Source: Allosaccharopolyspora coralli | GTDB taxonomy: Bacteria > Actinomycetota > Actinomycetes > Mycobacteriales > Pseudonocardiaceae | Reading direction: 5' to 3' | Assembly (NCBI RefSeq): GCF_009664835.1 | Contig: NZ_CP045929.1 | Coordinates: forward strand, 2,790,001-2,854,000 | DNA length: 64,000 nt | Part shown: piece by piece, positions 1-9,215 of the stretch | Layout of the letters: each line of letters begins with the position of its first letter | How positions within the stretch are numbered: position 1 is the first letter of the stretch | Position numbers and translations under genes: made by a program | Notes under the pieces: generated by a model | The model's database searches: none | What the model was told of the DNA's origin: nothing | The model's input: only the letters and a program-made list of their open reading frames with translations

Positions 1-369
1 GACGGGCGCCGGATCCTCGATCAGGAATGGGTGCAGACCCACCTTGCTCGCGTGCACGCGAGCGTCGAGGTGCTCAAGCTGATGAATTGGAAGATCGCCT
101 GGACCTCCGAGCACCAACCGGCTCCGGCCGCCGCCTCCGCCACGAAGGTCTACGGCACAGAACTGGCGACCGAGGCCTACCGCCTGCTGATGGAGACACT
201 CGGCTCCAGCGGCACCGTCCGAGACGGCTCGCGCGGCGCGGCGCTGCACGGGCGGGTCGAACGGATGCACCGCTCGTCGCTGATTCTGACCTTCGGTGGT
301 GGCACCAACGAGGTGCAGCGCGACATCGTCGCCTCCGTCGGTCTCGGCATCCCCCTGGCCAAGCGCTGA
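1..369 (+). CDS. fadE26: Acyl-CoA dehydrogenase, FadE26/ChsE4-like, C-terminal part (5' end outside window)
   Basis: The frame is open from base 1 and ends at a stop at 367-369, so only the last 122 residues are visible. They show the helical C-terminal domain of an acyl-CoA dehydrogenase, including the family motif FGGGTNEVQRDIVA near the end. The next gene is FadE27-like and then FadD17-like, which is the gene order of M. tuberculosis Rv3504-Rv3506. By that context this is the FadE26 subunit, which pairs with FadE27 in an alpha2beta2 enzyme oxidising the eight-carbon sterol side-chain CoA ester. The family is certain from the sequence; assignment to FadE26 rests mainly on the neighbours, because the N-terminal half is missing. 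Confidence 0.8.
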   Translation, partial: DGRRILDQEWVQTHLARVHASVEVLKLMNWKIAWTSEHQPAPAAASATKVYGTELATEAYRLLMETLGSSGTVRDGSRGAALHGRVERMHRSSLILTFGGGTNEVQRDIVASVGLGIPLAKR

Positions 370-384
370 TCCCGGAGGTCGACC

Positions 385-1506
385 GTGGACTTCTCGCTCA
401 CCGACGCCCAGCAGGACCTCGCGGGCTTGACGCGGCGCATCGTCGGCGACCACGCCACACACGAGCGGCTCACCCATGTCGAGACGGGCCCGGATCGGCA
501 CGATGCGCGGTTGTGGTCCGCCCTCGCCGACGCCGGCGTACTCGCCGCCGCACTCCCGCAGCGAGCGGGTGGCGACGGGTTCGGCCTGCTCGAACAGTGC
601 AGCGTGCTGATCGAACTCGGACACGCCGTGGCGCCGGTGCCGTACACGAGCACGATCACGACCTGCGCCTCAACGCTGGCCGAGTTCGGCGACGAGCGAC
701 AACAGAAGACATGGCTCACCCCTGTGCTGTCGGGAGAGAAGATCGTGACCGCGGCCCTCACCGAGCCGCACCAGCCACACGACGCTCCGCTCGCGACGCG
801 GGCACGGCAGGACGACGGCGCATGGATTCTCGACGGAACGAAGACGTCGGTTCCGGTCGGGGGCTTCGCTGACGGATTCCTCGTTCCCGCGCAGACCACG
901 GACGGTCCTGCTGTCTTTCTCCTCGGTCCGTCGGACGGTGGCGTGCACGTCGAACGCCAGGAAGTCGTCGACGGCAGCAGCGAGGCATGGCTCGACCTCG
1001 ACGGCGTTCGCCTCGACGACGACCGCCGACTCGACGGCGAGCCGGACGTGCTCCGGTGGCTGCGAACCCGCGCGACGGTGGGTGTGTGCGCCGAGCAGCT
1101 CGGTGTACTGGAACGGGCGTTGGAACTCACGGCCGAGTACGCCACCGAGCGCGTGCAGTTCGATCGGCCGATCGGGAGCTTCCAAGCCGTCTCCCAACGC
1201 CTCGCCGACGCCTACATCGACGTCGAGGCCGTCCGCTTGACGCTGTGGCAAGCGGCGTGGCTGGCCTCCGAAGGTCTGCCGTGCGCCGCCGAGACCGCCA
1301 CCGCGAAGTTCTGGGCCGGCGAGGCGGGACACCGCGTCGCCCATACCGCGGTGCACGTTCACGGCGGGATCGGCATCGACGTCGACCACGTGCTGCACCG
1401 ATACTTCGTCGCGGCGAAACGGGCGGAGTTCGCGCTCGGCGGGGCGACCCAGCAAGCACTGCACCTCGGATCCCTTCTCGCACGAGCACCGGAGGACCCG
1501 CGATGA
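385..1506 (+). CDS. fadE27: Acyl-CoA dehydrogenase subunit FadE27/ChsE5-like
   Basis: A 373-residue acyl-CoA dehydrogenase-family protein. The N-terminus (MDFSLTDAQQDLAGL) and the segment GGDGFGLLEQCSVLIELGH resemble FadE27 of mycobacteria. In that family one subunit of the heterotetramer carries the catalytic glutamate and the other is degenerate. The GTG start at 385 has a CCGGAGG ribosome site 6 bases upstream and lies 15 bases after the preceding dehydrogenase, so the two should be co-translated. The stop overlaps the next start (ATGA). The inferred role is dehydrogenation of 3-oxo-cholestenoyl-CoA-type esters together with the upstream subunit. Subunit identity follows from synteny. Confidence 0.85.
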   Translation: MDFSLTDAQQDLAGLTRRIVGDHATHERLTHVETGPDRHDARLWSALADAGVLAAALPQRAGGDGFGLLEQCSVLIELGHAVAPVPYTSTITTCASTLAEFGDERQQKTWLTPVLSGEKIVTAALTEPHQPHDAPLATRARQDDGAWILDGTKTSVPVGGFADGFLVPAQTTDGPAVFLLGPSDGGVHVERQEVVDGSSEAWLDLDGVRLDDDRRLDGEPDVLRWLRTRATVGVCAEQLGVLERALELTAEYATERVQFDRPIGSFQAVSQRLADAYIDVEAVRLTLWQAAWLASEGLPCAAETATAKFWAGEAGHRVAHTAVHVHGGIGIDVDHVLHRYFVAAKRAEFALGGATQQALHLGSLLARAPEDPR

Positions 1507-3104
1507 CCTATCAGGCCGAGATTCCGACCGTCACCGACCTGTTGCTCGCGCACACGGAGGCAGACCGTGCGGGGCTGCTCTTCGAGGACCAAGCATGGTC
1601 CTGGCGCGAGCACGTGCAGGCCGGTGCGGATCGGGCTGCTTTGGCACACACGCTGCTCGACAAGAAGGAGCGGCCCCACGTCGGCGTGCTGCTCGACAAT
1701 GTTCCGGAATTCTCCTTCCTCGTCGCCGCAGCGGCGTTCGGCGGATTCGTCCTCGTCGGACTCAACCCGTACCGCCGTGGCGAGGCGCTCGCGCGTGACG
1801 TCCGGACGGCCGATTGCAGCGTGGTCGTCACCGAGAACAAGTACGCGCCGTTGGTGGACGGACTGGACCTCGGGGGCGCCACCGTGCACGACATCGACAG
1901 TCCGGAGTGGGCCGCGCTCCTCGAAGCACACGCGGACAGCCCGCTGGCACCGGTGCCCGCCAAGCCGGACGACGTGCTGATGCTGGTCTTCACCTCCGGT
2001 ACCGGCGGTGCGCCGAAGGCGGCCCGCTGCACCCACGCGAAGTTCGCGTTCCCGGGAAGGATGCTCGCGGAACGGTTCGGGCTCGGTCACGACGACGTCG
2101 TCTACGAAGCGATGCCGTTGTTCCACTCCAATGCCCTCATCACGGGATGGAGCGTCGCGGCGGCATCCGGGGCGACACTGGCCCTTCGTCGCTCGTTCTC
2201 CGCGTCCGGGTTCCTCCCCGACGTCCGGCGGTTCGGCGCCACCTACGCCAACTACGTCGGCAGACCCCTGTCGTACGTCCTGTCCACCCCCGAGCAGGCC
2301 GACGACGCCGACAACCCACTCCGCCTGATGTACGGCAACGAAGGTGCCCGGCGCGACCTCGACCGTTTCGCCGACCGATTCGGGTGTCACGTGGTGGACG
2401 CGTTCGGCTCGACCGAAGGTGGGCTCGCCATCAGTCGGACCCCGGATACACCGCAGGATGCGTTGGGGCAGCTGACGGACGGGGTCGCAGTCCTCGACCC
2501 GGACACGGGCGAACCGTGCCCTCGCGCCCGGTATGCTAACGACGGCACGGTGACGAACCTTCAGGAAGCCACCGGAGAACTGGTGAACACTGCGGGCCCC
2601 GGGTTCTTCACCGGCTACTACCGCGATCCGGACGCGGACGCGGACCGTCTCCGGGACGGCATGTACTGGAGCGGTGACCTCGCCTACGTCGACGAGCACG
2701 GATTCTGCTACTTCGTCGGCCGCGCGGGCGGGTGGCTGCGCGTCGACGGTGAGAACCTCGGCACCGCCGAGATCGAACGGATCTTGTCGCGCCATCCCGA
2801 CATCGCGCAAGTGGCGGTGTACGCGGTCCCCGACCCCCACGTCGGCGACCAGGTCATGGCGGCCGTCGTGGCCGGCCCGAACGGTCTGGACATGACGCGG
2901 TTCGCGGACTTCCTCGGCGCGCAGGACGATCTCGGACCCAAACAGCACCCGAGTTACGTGCGGCTCGCCGAGGACCTCCCCCGGACGGCGACGTTCAAGG
3001 TACTCACCCGGCAGCTCGCCGCCGAGGCGCACGACTGCGCCGATCCGGTCTGGTGGCGACCGGATCGGCGCCGTCCGTACGAAGTGTTCGCTCGGGAAAC
3101 CTGA
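1503..3104 (+). CDS. fadD17: Steroid side-chain acyl-CoA synthetase FadD17-like
   Basis: A 533-residue AMP-forming acyl-CoA ligase. The P-loop-like motif TSGTGGAPK is at about residues 164-172, one residue different from the usual TSGTTGxPK, and the C-terminal lysine region reads LPRTATFKVLTR. The ATG overlaps the stop of the preceding gene (ATGA). Placement after two paired dehydrogenases matches mycobacterial fadE26-fadE27-fadD17. FadD17 enzymes activate steroids with shortened (C3/C5) side chains. Its TGA stop is formed by the CTGAG end of intergenic repeat family A. Function is inferred from family and synteny. Confidence 0.88.
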   Translation: MTYQAEIPTVTDLLLAHTEADRAGLLFEDQAWSWREHVQAGADRAALAHTLLDKKERPHVGVLLDNVPEFSFLVAAAAFGGFVLVGLNPYRRGEALARDVRTADCSVVVTENKYAPLVDGLDLGGATVHDIDSPEWAALLEAHADSPLAPVPAKPDDVLMLVFTSGTGGAPKAARCTHAKFAFPGRMLAERFGLGHDDVVYEAMPLFHSNALITGWSVAAASGATLALRRSFSASGFLPDVRRFGATYANYVGRPLSYVLSTPEQADDADNPLRLMYGNEGARRDLDRFADRFGCHVVDAFGSTEGGLAISRTPDTPQDALGQLTDGVAVLDPDTGEPCPRARYANDGTVTNLQEATGELVNTAGPGFFTGYYRDPDADADRLRDGMYWSGDLAYVDEHGFCYFVGRAGGWLRVDGENLGTAEIERILSRHPDIAQVAVYAVPDPHVGDQVMAAVVAGPNGLDMTRFADFLGAQDDLGPKQHPSYVRLAEDLPRTATFKVLTRQLAAEAHDCADPVWWRPDRRRPYEVFARET

Positions 3105-3275
3105 GCGCGCATTGGGGAAGTTCGTGCCTCGTGGCGTTGGGGTCCTCTTGAGTACCACACGTACGCGGCGAGAACCCCTGCCTTGCGAGGCACGAACTCC
3201 GAACACCGGAGCGTCTAACCTGCCGGGGCTGATCACGAGACGGGCACAAAAGCCAGTTCCCCAATGCCCTCTGAG
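3101..3275 (+). repeat. Dispersed intergenic repeat family A, copy 1
   Basis: This element has inverted ends: CTGAG...GCATTGGGGAA on the left and TTCCCCAATGCCCTCTGAG on the right. A second, nested perfect inverted repeat is internal (GTTCGTGCCTCG at 3120-3131 with CGAGGCACGAAC at 3186-3197). Related copies lie at 4410-4608 (inverted), 13912-14131 (same orientation) and about 49850-50050 (inverted). The left end includes the fadD17 stop codon. No protein is encoded. It fills the space between two convergent genes. Confidence 0.85.
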
Positions 3276-3300
3276 CGCCGGACGATTCCGGCACGCTCAG
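3271..3300. terminator. Bidirectional hairpin between convergent fadD17 and ipdC
   Basis: Arms CTGAGCGCCGG (3271-3281) and CCGGCACGCTCAG (3288-3300) pair with a two-base bulge around a six-base loop. The minus-strand stop codon of the ipdC-like gene (3297-3299) lies inside the right arm. There is no long T run, so the terminator role is inferred from position. Confidence 0.55.
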
Positions 3301-4400
3301 CTCAGCTCTCCCAGGCGTGCCACCGTCTTCTCGGTGTCCCGGACGAGTTCGGACATGACGTCCTGCACCGAGCGCACCGCGTTCATCCGGCCCACGATCT
3401 GACCGACGGGCATGGACACGACCTCGGGGTCGTCCGACCGCATGATCCGCTGGTGTGCCTCGCTGACGAGAATGTTCTGCAACGGCATCGGAAGCGGCTC
3501 CGGCGCCTCCGGGCTTTCCCACGCTTCGGTCCACTTGGTCTTCAGCAGCCGAGCCGGCTTGCCGGTGTAGATCCGCGACCGGACCGTGTCCGCCGACCCC
3601 GCCGACACCAAAGCTCGCTGCATCGCCGTGTCACCGGCTGTCATGGCGTACTCCGAGGTCGTCAACCAGTACGAGCCCATCCAGGCGCCCGAGGCACCCA
3701 GCGCCAGCGCGGCGGCGACCTGCCTGCCGGAGCCGATCCCGCCCGCGGCGAGCACGGGGACCCGATCGCCCACGGCGTCGACGACCTCGGGAACCAGCAC
3801 CATCGAGGCGATCTCTCCGGTATGGCCCCCGGCTTCGTGCCCCTGTGCGACCACGATGTCGACGCCTTTGTCCACATGCGACACCGCGTGGTCGCCTTTG
3901 CCCGCGAGCGCGGCCACCAGGACGCCGGCGTCGTGCGCCTCGTCGATCACGTCCTTCGGCGGCGAGCCCAGCGCATTGGCGATGAGCTTGACCGGATGTT
4001 TCAACGCGACGTCGACGTGTGCCCGCGCGACCGAGTGCAACCAGCCCAGCACGGCGTCGGACTGCTGCTGCTCCGACGGCAGTTCCGGCACTCCGAGCTC
4101 GGAGAGGGTGCGGTCGACGAACCGACGATGTTCGGGCGGGACGAGTTCTCCCAGATCGACGCTGGTGCCTTCCTGCGGCACCTTCATCGGCATCACCACG
4201 TCCACCCCGTACGGTTTGCCGTCGGTGTTGGCGTCCATCCAGTCCAACACCGTGTCGAGCTCGTCGGCGTCGTTGAACCGGACACACCCCAGTACTCCCA
4301 GCCCGCCCGCGCGGCTGATCGCCGCGGCCACGTGCTCGGACGGGGTGAACCCGACGATCGGGTGCTCGATGCCGAACGTCTCGCACAGTGCGGTACGCAT
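3297..4400 (-). CDS. ipdC: FMN-dependent oxidoreductase of the nitronate monooxygenase fold, IpdC-like
   Basis: A 367-residue TIM-barrel flavoprotein of the 2-nitropropane dioxygenase/nitronate monooxygenase superfamily. Visible motifs are the N-terminal IEHPIVGF, the phosphate-binding AAGGIGSGRQVAAALALGA and the GHEAGGHTGE segment. The closest functional context is IpdC (Rv3553), which acts on the 5-hydroxy ring-C/D CoA intermediate in HIP catabolism. The start at 4400 was chosen because GAGAGGACC lies just upstream; the longer frame would run into repeat family A. It stands alone between two repeats rather than beside ipdAB, which are absent here. The exact reaction is inferred. Confidence 0.72.
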   Translation of the reverse strand: MRTALCETFGIEHPIVGFTPSEHVAAAISRAGGLGVLGCVRFNDADELDTVLDWMDANTDGKPYGVDVVMPMKVPQEGTSVDLGELVPPEHRRFVDRTLSELGVPELPSEQQQSDAVLGWLHSVARAHVDVALKHPVKLIANALGSPPKDVIDEAHDAGVLVAALAGKGDHAVSHVDKGVDIVVAQGHEAGGHTGEIASMVLVPEVVDAVGDRVPVLAAGGIGSGRQVAAALALGASGAWMGSYWLTTSEYAMTAGDTAMQRALVSAGSADTVRSRIYTGKPARLLKTKWTEAWESPEAPEPLPMPLQNILVSEAHQRIMRSDDPEVVSMPVGQIVGRMNAVRSVQDVMSELVRDTEKTVARLGELS

Positions 4401-4409
4401 CCTGGTCCT

Positions 4410-4608
4410 CTCAGAAGGCATTCGGGAATTGGGCTTGTGTGCCCGTAGGGCACGCCTCATGCGTGACCAGCCGAGCCACGGTGAGGGGATACTGTTCGTG
4501 CCTCGCAACGCAGGGGTTCTCGGTACTCAAGAGGACCCCAACGCGGTGAGGCGCGAAGTGGTGCGGCGGTCCCGGACCACCTCCCCGAGTTCCACAATGC
4601 CCACTCAG
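4410..4608 (-). repeat. Dispersed intergenic repeat family A, copy 2 (inverted)
   Basis: This is the reverse complement of copies 1 and 3, with recognisable blocks AGGGCACGCCTCAT, GAGGACCCCAACGC and GTGCCTCGC. The outer CTCAG at 4604-4608 contains the stop codon of fadD19 (4605-4607). The other end abuts the ribosome-binding region of the ipdC-like gene. The copy therefore separates two genes transcribed in the same direction. Confidence 0.85.
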
Positions 4609-6248
4609 TTCACGTCGGCGGCCGGCGCGGCCGCCCCCTCGGTGTGCGACGGCTCCGTCCGTTCGGCGTACCTGCGCGCCCACTGGTAGTCCGGTTTCCC
4701 ACTCGGGGACCGTCGAACCTCGTCGACGAGCCACACCGTGCGCGCGACCTTGTACCCGGCCACCTGCTCGCGCACATGCGCGTTGAGTTCCTCGAGTGAC
4801 GGCTCCGCGCCCGGACGTGCCTGCACCACCGCTGCGACCCGCTCGCCCATCCGCTCGTCGGGAACGCCGAACACCAGCACGTCGAAGACGTCGGGGTGGG
4901 ACTTCAGTGCCCCCTCGACCTCCTCGGGGAACACCTTCTCCCCGCCGGTGTTCACGCACATCACCCCGCGGCCGAGCATCGTGACGGTCCCGTCCGCCTC
5001 CACTCGCGCGTGATCACCCGGCACGACGTGCGGGACGCCATCGACCCGCACGAAGACCTTCCGGGATTTCTCGTCGTCCTTGTAGTAGCCCAGCGGCACG
5101 TGCCCCCGGCGGGCGATCCATCCGACCTCGCCGGTGCCCGGCTCCAGCTTGCGGCACTCGTCGTCGATGACACACGTCTGCGAATCGGCCTTGACGCGCG
5201 GTCCGCCGGTGAACTCCTCGTCCTTGGTCACCACACTGATCCCACTGAAACCCGTTTCAGACGACCCGATCGAATCGGTGATCACCGCGTTCGGAATCGC
5301 GTCCAGGTACTGCTCCTTGACCGACGGCGAGAACAGAGCGGCGCTACTGGAGATCGCCAACACGGAGGAGACGTCGTAAGGGTGTTCGTGGAAGGCCTCG
5401 ATGAGCGGCCGTGCCATCGCGTCGCCCACGATGAACAGCACGTTGACCTTCTCCCGCTCGACGGCGCGCCAGATCTCGTGCGGATCGAACTCCGGCACGA
5501 ACACGACCGCGCTGCACGCGAACAGGTTGCCCAGGGCGGCCCATTGCGCGGCGCCGTGGATGAACGGAGCCGCGGGCAACCGCACGAGTCCACCGTTCTC
5601 GGCTCCGGTGCGCGACTGTTGCCACTCGTCGGCCATCGGCTCGCCGGTCATGAAGTCGATGCCGCCGCCGAGGGTCCGCCAGATGTCCTCGTGCCGCCAC
5701 ATCACGCCTTTGGGCTGGCCGGTCGTCCCTCCGGTGTACAGCAGGTAGAGATCGTCGGCGCTGCGCTCGGAAAAGTCGCGTCCGGTCGAGCGGCCGGAGA
5801 GCGCGGACTCGTAGTCGACGCCTCCGTATCCGGTCGCGTCGGCCTCGGTTCCGTCGTCCACCACGAGAACGTGCCGCAGGCCCGTCAGGTCGCGGACCGC
5901 CTCGGAGACCCGATCGCTGTAGCGGCGCTCGTGAACCAGGGCCACCAGGTCGGCGTCGTCGAAGATGTAGCGGAGTTCGCCGGGCTGGTACCGGTAGTTG
6001 ATGTTCACCGAGACGGCCCGGATCTTGTAGGCCGCGAGCATCGTCTCGAGCGATTCGACGGAGTTGCGGGAGTACACACCGATGTGGGCACCGGGGCCGA
6101 TCCCGCACTCGATGAAATAGTGCGCCAACCGGTTGGCGCGCTCGTCGAGTTCGGCGAAGGTGAGGCGACGCTCGCCGCAGACAACGGCGACGCGGTCCGG
6201 TGTCGTGTCGACGGCGTGCTCGAAGAGATCTGCGATGTTGTATGCCAC
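4605..6248 (-). CDS. fadD19: 3-oxocholest-4-en-26-oate CoA ligase, FadD19
   Basis: A 547-residue acyl-CoA synthetase. It resembles mycobacterial FadD19 along its whole length as remembered, including [32 protein letters not shown] (from residue 171) and [13 protein letters not shown]. FadD19 adds CoA to the oxidised C27 sterol side chain, the entry to beta-oxidation. It diverges from echA19, exactly as in mycobacteria. The GTG start has no Shine-Dalgarno sequence. A TAGTTT -10 hexamer ends 6 bases before it and fuses with the KstR box, so the transcript is probably leaderless and KstR-repressed. Its stop codon lies in repeat family A. Confidence 0.93.
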   Translation of the reverse strand: MAYNIADLFEHAVDTTPDRVAVVCGERRLTFAELDERANRLAHYFIECGIGPGAHIGVYSRNSVESLETMLAAYKIRAVSVNINYRYQPGELRYIFDDADLVALVHERRYSDRVSEAVRDLTGLRHVLVVDDGTEADATGYGGVDYESALSGRSTGRDFSERSADDLYLLYTGGTTGQPKGVMWRHEDIWRTLGGGIDFMTGEPMADEWQQSRTGAENGGLVRLPAAPFIHGAAQWAALGNLFACSAVVFVPEFDPHEIWRAVEREKVNVLFIVGDAMARPLIEAFHEHPYDVSSVLAISSSAALFSPSVKEQYLDAIPNAVITDSIGSSETGFSGISVVTKDEEFTGGPRVKADSQTCVIDDECRKLEPGTGEVGWIARRGHVPLGYYKDDEKSRKVFVRVDGVPHVVPGDHARVEADGTVTMLGRGVMCVNTGGEKVFPEEVEGALKSHPDVFDVLVFGVPDERMGERVAAVVQARPGAEPSLEELNAHVREQVAGYKVARTVWLVDEVRRSPSGKPDYQWARRYAERTEPSHTEGAAAPAADVN

Positions 6249-6258
6249 ACCGACAAAC

Positions 6259-6272
6259 TAGAACGTGTTATT
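6259..6272. promoter_or_regulatory. KstR operator between fadD19 and echA19
   Basis: TAGAACGTGTTATT matches 5'-TnnAACnnGTTnnA except for its last base. It sits in the divergent promoter region. On the minus strand its half-site runs into a -10 element (GTTCTAGTTT), and on the plus strand it is followed by TATTGT. Confidence 0.85.
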
Positions 6273-6314
6273 GTTTTGGGCAATGGTCCGATCGTCGAAT
6301 TCCGGAGGCCGTCC

Positions 6315-7145
6315 GTGACAGCGACCCCGCACCCCTCGGGCGCACCGACCGGGAACGACACCGCCGACCCGCCACACTGCCTGGTCGAGCAACGAGGCCA
6401 CGTCCTCGTGGTGACGCTCAATCGACCGGAAGCGCGCAACGCACTCTCCGGGCCGATGATGGCGATCATGAAACAGGCGTGGGACGAGGTCGACCACAAC
6501 GACGAGATCCGCGCATGCGTGCTCACCGGCGCGGGAGGCGCCTTCTGCGCGGGCGCCGACCTCAAGGCGATGAACTCGGCACACCCGGGTGATACTTCGG
6601 CAGGTCGCGATCTCTCGGTGATCGAACCGCTACTCAAAGGCAGACGGCTCACCAAGCCGCTGATCGCCGCGGTCGAGGGGCCTGCCGTGGCGGGTGGCAC
6701 CGAGATTCTGCAGGCAACCGACCTGCGCGTCGCCGGAGAAAGCGCGCGCTTCGGTGTCTCCGAGGCGCGCTGGGGCCTGTTCCCGCTCGGGGGCTCAGCC
6801 GTCCGCCTGCCTCGGCAAATCCCGTACACACTGGCCGCCGAACTCCTGCTCACGGGACGACACGTCGGCGCAGCCGAAGCCAAGGAGATCGGACTCGTCG
6901 GCCACGTCGTGCCGGACGGTCAGGCTCTCGACAAGGCGCTGGAGCTCGCAGAGCTCATCGCCGCCAACGGCCCACTCGCGGTGCGCGCCCTGTTGCGGAC
7001 CATCCGCGAGACCGAAGGTCTGCCCGAGAACGAGGCCTTCCAGGTGGACACCCGGTTGGGCATGGAGGTGTTCACCAGCCGCGACGCCAAGGAGGGGCCG
7101 CGCGCGTTCGCCGAGAAGCGCAAGCCCGACTTCGAGGGACGGTGA
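6315..7145 (+). CDS. echA19: Enoyl-CoA hydratase EchA19 for steroid side chains
   Basis: A 276-residue crotonase-fold protein. Diagnostic segments are [14 protein letters not shown], the oxyanion-hole region [16 protein letters not shown] and [12 protein letters not shown]. EchA19 (Rv3516) hydrates the steroid enoyl-CoA formed from the C8 side chain. The GTG start was chosen because CCGGAGG lies 6 bases upstream; the open frame extends much further upstream but overlaps fadD19 antisense. It is divergent from fadD19 and shares its KstR box. Symbol assignment rests on similarity plus synteny. Confidence 0.88.
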   Translation: MTATPHPSGAPTGNDTADPPHCLVEQRGHVLVVTLNRPEARNALSGPMMAIMKQAWDEVDHNDEIRACVLTGAGGAFCAGADLKAMNSAHPGDTSAGRDLSVIEPLLKGRRLTKPLIAAVEGPAVAGGTEILQATDLRVAGESARFGVSEARWGLFPLGGSAVRLPRQIPYTLAAELLLTGRHVGAAEAKEIGLVGHVVPDGQALDKALELAELIAANGPLAVRALLRTIRETEGLPENEAFQVDTRLGMEVFTSRDAKEGPRAFAEKRKPDFEGR

Positions 7146-7158
7146 GCCCCGAACTCGG

Positions 7159-7626
7159 TCAGTACCGGCCTCCGAGTTTGCGGTGATCCCAGCTGATGAG
7201 GCGCGCGGGCTCGAACGCCACGGCCACTCGTTTCCTGCCGGACGCGCGGACGACCTCACGTGCGTCCTCGTCCAGCGCGGTCCCCGCGTAGCGCTCCGCG
7301 ATCGCCACACCGACCCGCTGAACCTCGTCCGGTTCCGAGACGATCCGGCCGTGCCCTTCCATGTGCACCGCACGCAGCTCCTCGTAGGCCTCGCCGTCCT
7401 CGACCAGGCAACTCATCCGGGCGTCCCGCCGCAGGTTCACCACCTTCTGGGCCGAGGAGTAGGTCCAGAACACCAGGGCACCGTCGACCCAGGCGAACCA
7501 CATCGGCGCCACGTGCGGATGCCCGCGCGCGCCGTGCGTGGCCACCACGAGCGTGTGTTGCGCGGCGAGGAATCCGTCGATCTCCGCAGGGCTCATCGCG
7601 ATCAGGTCGCGGCGGTTCCGGGACAT
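7159..7626 (-). CDS. PNPOx-like split-barrel flavin/F420-binding protein
   Basis: A 155-residue protein of the pyridoxamine 5'-phosphate oxidase-like split beta-barrel superfamily. Visible features are the N-terminal LVVATHGARGHPHVAPMWFAWVD strand pair and FWTYSSAQKVVNLRRD, typical of F420- or FMN-binding members such as the Rv1155 group. Its ATG overlaps the stop of the upstream acyl-CoA ligase gene by the ATGA pattern, so the two are translationally coupled and share the KstR-controlled promoter at 9216. Substrate unknown. A redox step in sterol catabolism is inferred from context only. Confidence 0.7.
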   Translation of the reverse strand: MSRNRRDLIAMSPAEIDGFLAAQHTLVVATHGARGHPHVAPMWFAWVDGALVFWTYSSAQKVVNLRRDARMSCLVEDGEAYEELRAVHMEGHGRIVSEPDEVQRVGVAIAERYAGTALDEDAREVVRASGRKRVAVAFEPARLISWDHRKLGGRY

Positions 7627-9176
7627 CAGATGGCGTTCTCCCTGTCGGACCAGTACGGATCACGGAGTGTGCGCTTGTACAGCTTGCCGTTCGGGTCGCG
7701 CGGGAGCTCGTCGACGAAGTCGACACTGCGCGGCAGCTTGAACTTCGCGAGCCGTTCGGCGGCGAAGGCGAGTATGTCGGAGACGAGCGCGTCGTCGGCG
7801 CAGGCCCCCACGCGCGGCTGCACGACGGCCTTGATCTGCTCACCGCGGTCCGCGTGCGGGATGCCGAACACCGCCACGTCCGCGACCTCGGGGTGCACGA
7901 CCAGAACGTTCTCGATCTCGGCGGGGTACACGTTCACCCCACCCGAGATGATCATGTCGTTCTTGCGGTCGCAGAGATACAGGTACCCGTCGTCGTCGAG
8001 GTACCCGACGTCGCCGAGGGTGAACAGGTTCCCGACACGCGCTCGCTCGGTCTTCGCCTTGTCCTGGTGATACTCGAACGTCGACCGCCCCATCCGCATG
8101 TACACGGTGCCAACCTCACCACCGGGCAGTTCCGAACCGTCCTCGCCGAGCACCTTGACCACCGATCCCGGCCACGGCAGACCCACCGACCCCGGTTTTC
8201 TCACCCAGTCCTCGGCACCGATCACGGTGCCGCCGCCTTCGGTGGCCGCGTAGTACTCGGTCACGACCGGCCCCCACCAGCCGAGCATGGCGCGCTTCAC
8301 CTCGGGTGGACACGGTGCCGCGCCGTGGACAGCGGCACGCAACGAGGACACGTCGTACCGTTCCCGGACATCGGCAGGCAGGTCGAGCAGACGACGGAAC
8401 TGGGTGGGCACCATGTGGGTATGGGTGACGCTGTGTCGCTCGATGAGCTCGAGCATCTCCTCCGGTTCCCACCGGTCCATCAACACCGCCGTATGTCCCA
8501 ATTGGACGGAAATCGCGACGAAGTTCAACACCGCGGTGTGATACATCGGTGAACCGCACAGGTGCACGTGCCCGTCGTGCGGCTTCAGCCCGAACAGGCC
8601 GAAAAAGTGCCCGGACGCTGCCGGGACGTCGTCGGGGTCCTCTCCGCTCAGCGGGCGGCGAACTCCTTTGGGCCGGCCGGTGGTTCCCGAGGTGTAGAGC
8701 ATCGGCGAACCAGTGGTCCGCACGTCGGGGCGGTCGGCGGGTTCGGCAGCGCCCAGCCGCTGCAGGTCCTGAAAACCCGGGATCTCGCCCACCGCGAACC
8801 GCGCCTTGGAGGACAGCCCGCTGCGGGCGGCGGCGTCCGTCGCGGTGTCGGCGAACCGCTCGTGTGCGACGAACACCTTCGCCCCACTGTCCTCGATGAT
8901 GTGTGCGAGCTCGGGACCGACGAGATGCCAGTTGGCCGTGACCACGTACAGACCGGTCTCGATCGCGGCGAAGTACGCGGCGAGCAGATCCGTGCCGTTG
9001 GGCAGCATGAGCACGATCGCGTCGCCCGGTTCCAGCCCCTCGGCCTGCCAACCGCGGCCGTAGCTGTCCGCTCGCGCGGCGAGTTCGGCGTAGCTGAGTT
9101 GCGTGCCGTCCGGAGCCACGGCGGCGACGCGGTCGGGCTCCTCGCCGGCGATGTTCCACAAACCCACGGTGCTCAC
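7626..9176 (-). CDS. Fatty-acid/steroid acyl-CoA synthetase (FadD family, specific paralogue not identified)
   Basis: A 516-residue AMP-forming acyl-CoA ligase. It has the P-loop MLYTSGTTGRPKGVRRP around residues 178-194, the motif YYAATEGGG, the hinge region GDVGYLDDDGYLYLCDRKNDMIISGG with conserved RKND, and the C-terminal catalytic lysine in PRDPNGKLYKR. The GTG start has GGGAG upstream. It diverges from the DUF35/ltp4/ltp3 operon. A KstR box lies about 40-53 bases upstream, so it is very likely a steroid-regulon ligase. It does not look like FadD17, FadD19 or FadD3, which are all present separately, so its side-chain length preference is open. Confidence 0.82.
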   Translation of the reverse strand: MSTVGLWNIAGEEPDRVAAVAPDGTQLSYAELAARADSYGRGWQAEGLEPGDAIVLMLPNGTDLLAAYFAAIETGLYVVTANWHLVGPELAHIIEDSGAKVFVAHERFADTATDAAARSGLSSKARFAVGEIPGFQDLQRLGAAEPADRPDVRTTGSPMLYTSGTTGRPKGVRRPLSGEDPDDVPAASGHFFGLFGLKPHDGHVHLCGSPMYHTAVLNFVAISVQLGHTAVLMDRWEPEEMLELIERHSVTHTHMVPTQFRRLLDLPADVRERYDVSSLRAAVHGAAPCPPEVKRAMLGWWGPVVTEYYAATEGGGTVIGAEDWVRKPGSVGLPWPGSVVKVLGEDGSELPGGEVGTVYMRMGRSTFEYHQDKAKTERARVGNLFTLGDVGYLDDDGYLYLCDRKNDMIISGGVNVYPAEIENVLVVHPEVADVAVFGIPHADRGEQIKAVVQPRVGACADDALVSDILAFAAERLAKFKLPRSVDFVDELPRDPNGKLYKRTLRDPYWSDRENAI

Positions 9177-9215
9177 GGCGTTCTCCCGTCTCCGAGATCG
9201 AGGACCCTCTCAAAC

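Noticed and set aside
1359-3236. 625-codon minus-strand frame
   Set aside because: It overlaps fadE27 and fadD17, which have clear motifs on the plus strand. No motif is recognisable on the minus strand.
4896-6314. Long upstream extension of the echA19 frame
   Set aside because: It is antisense to fadD19 and has no domain similarity. A ribosome site supports the GTG at 6315.
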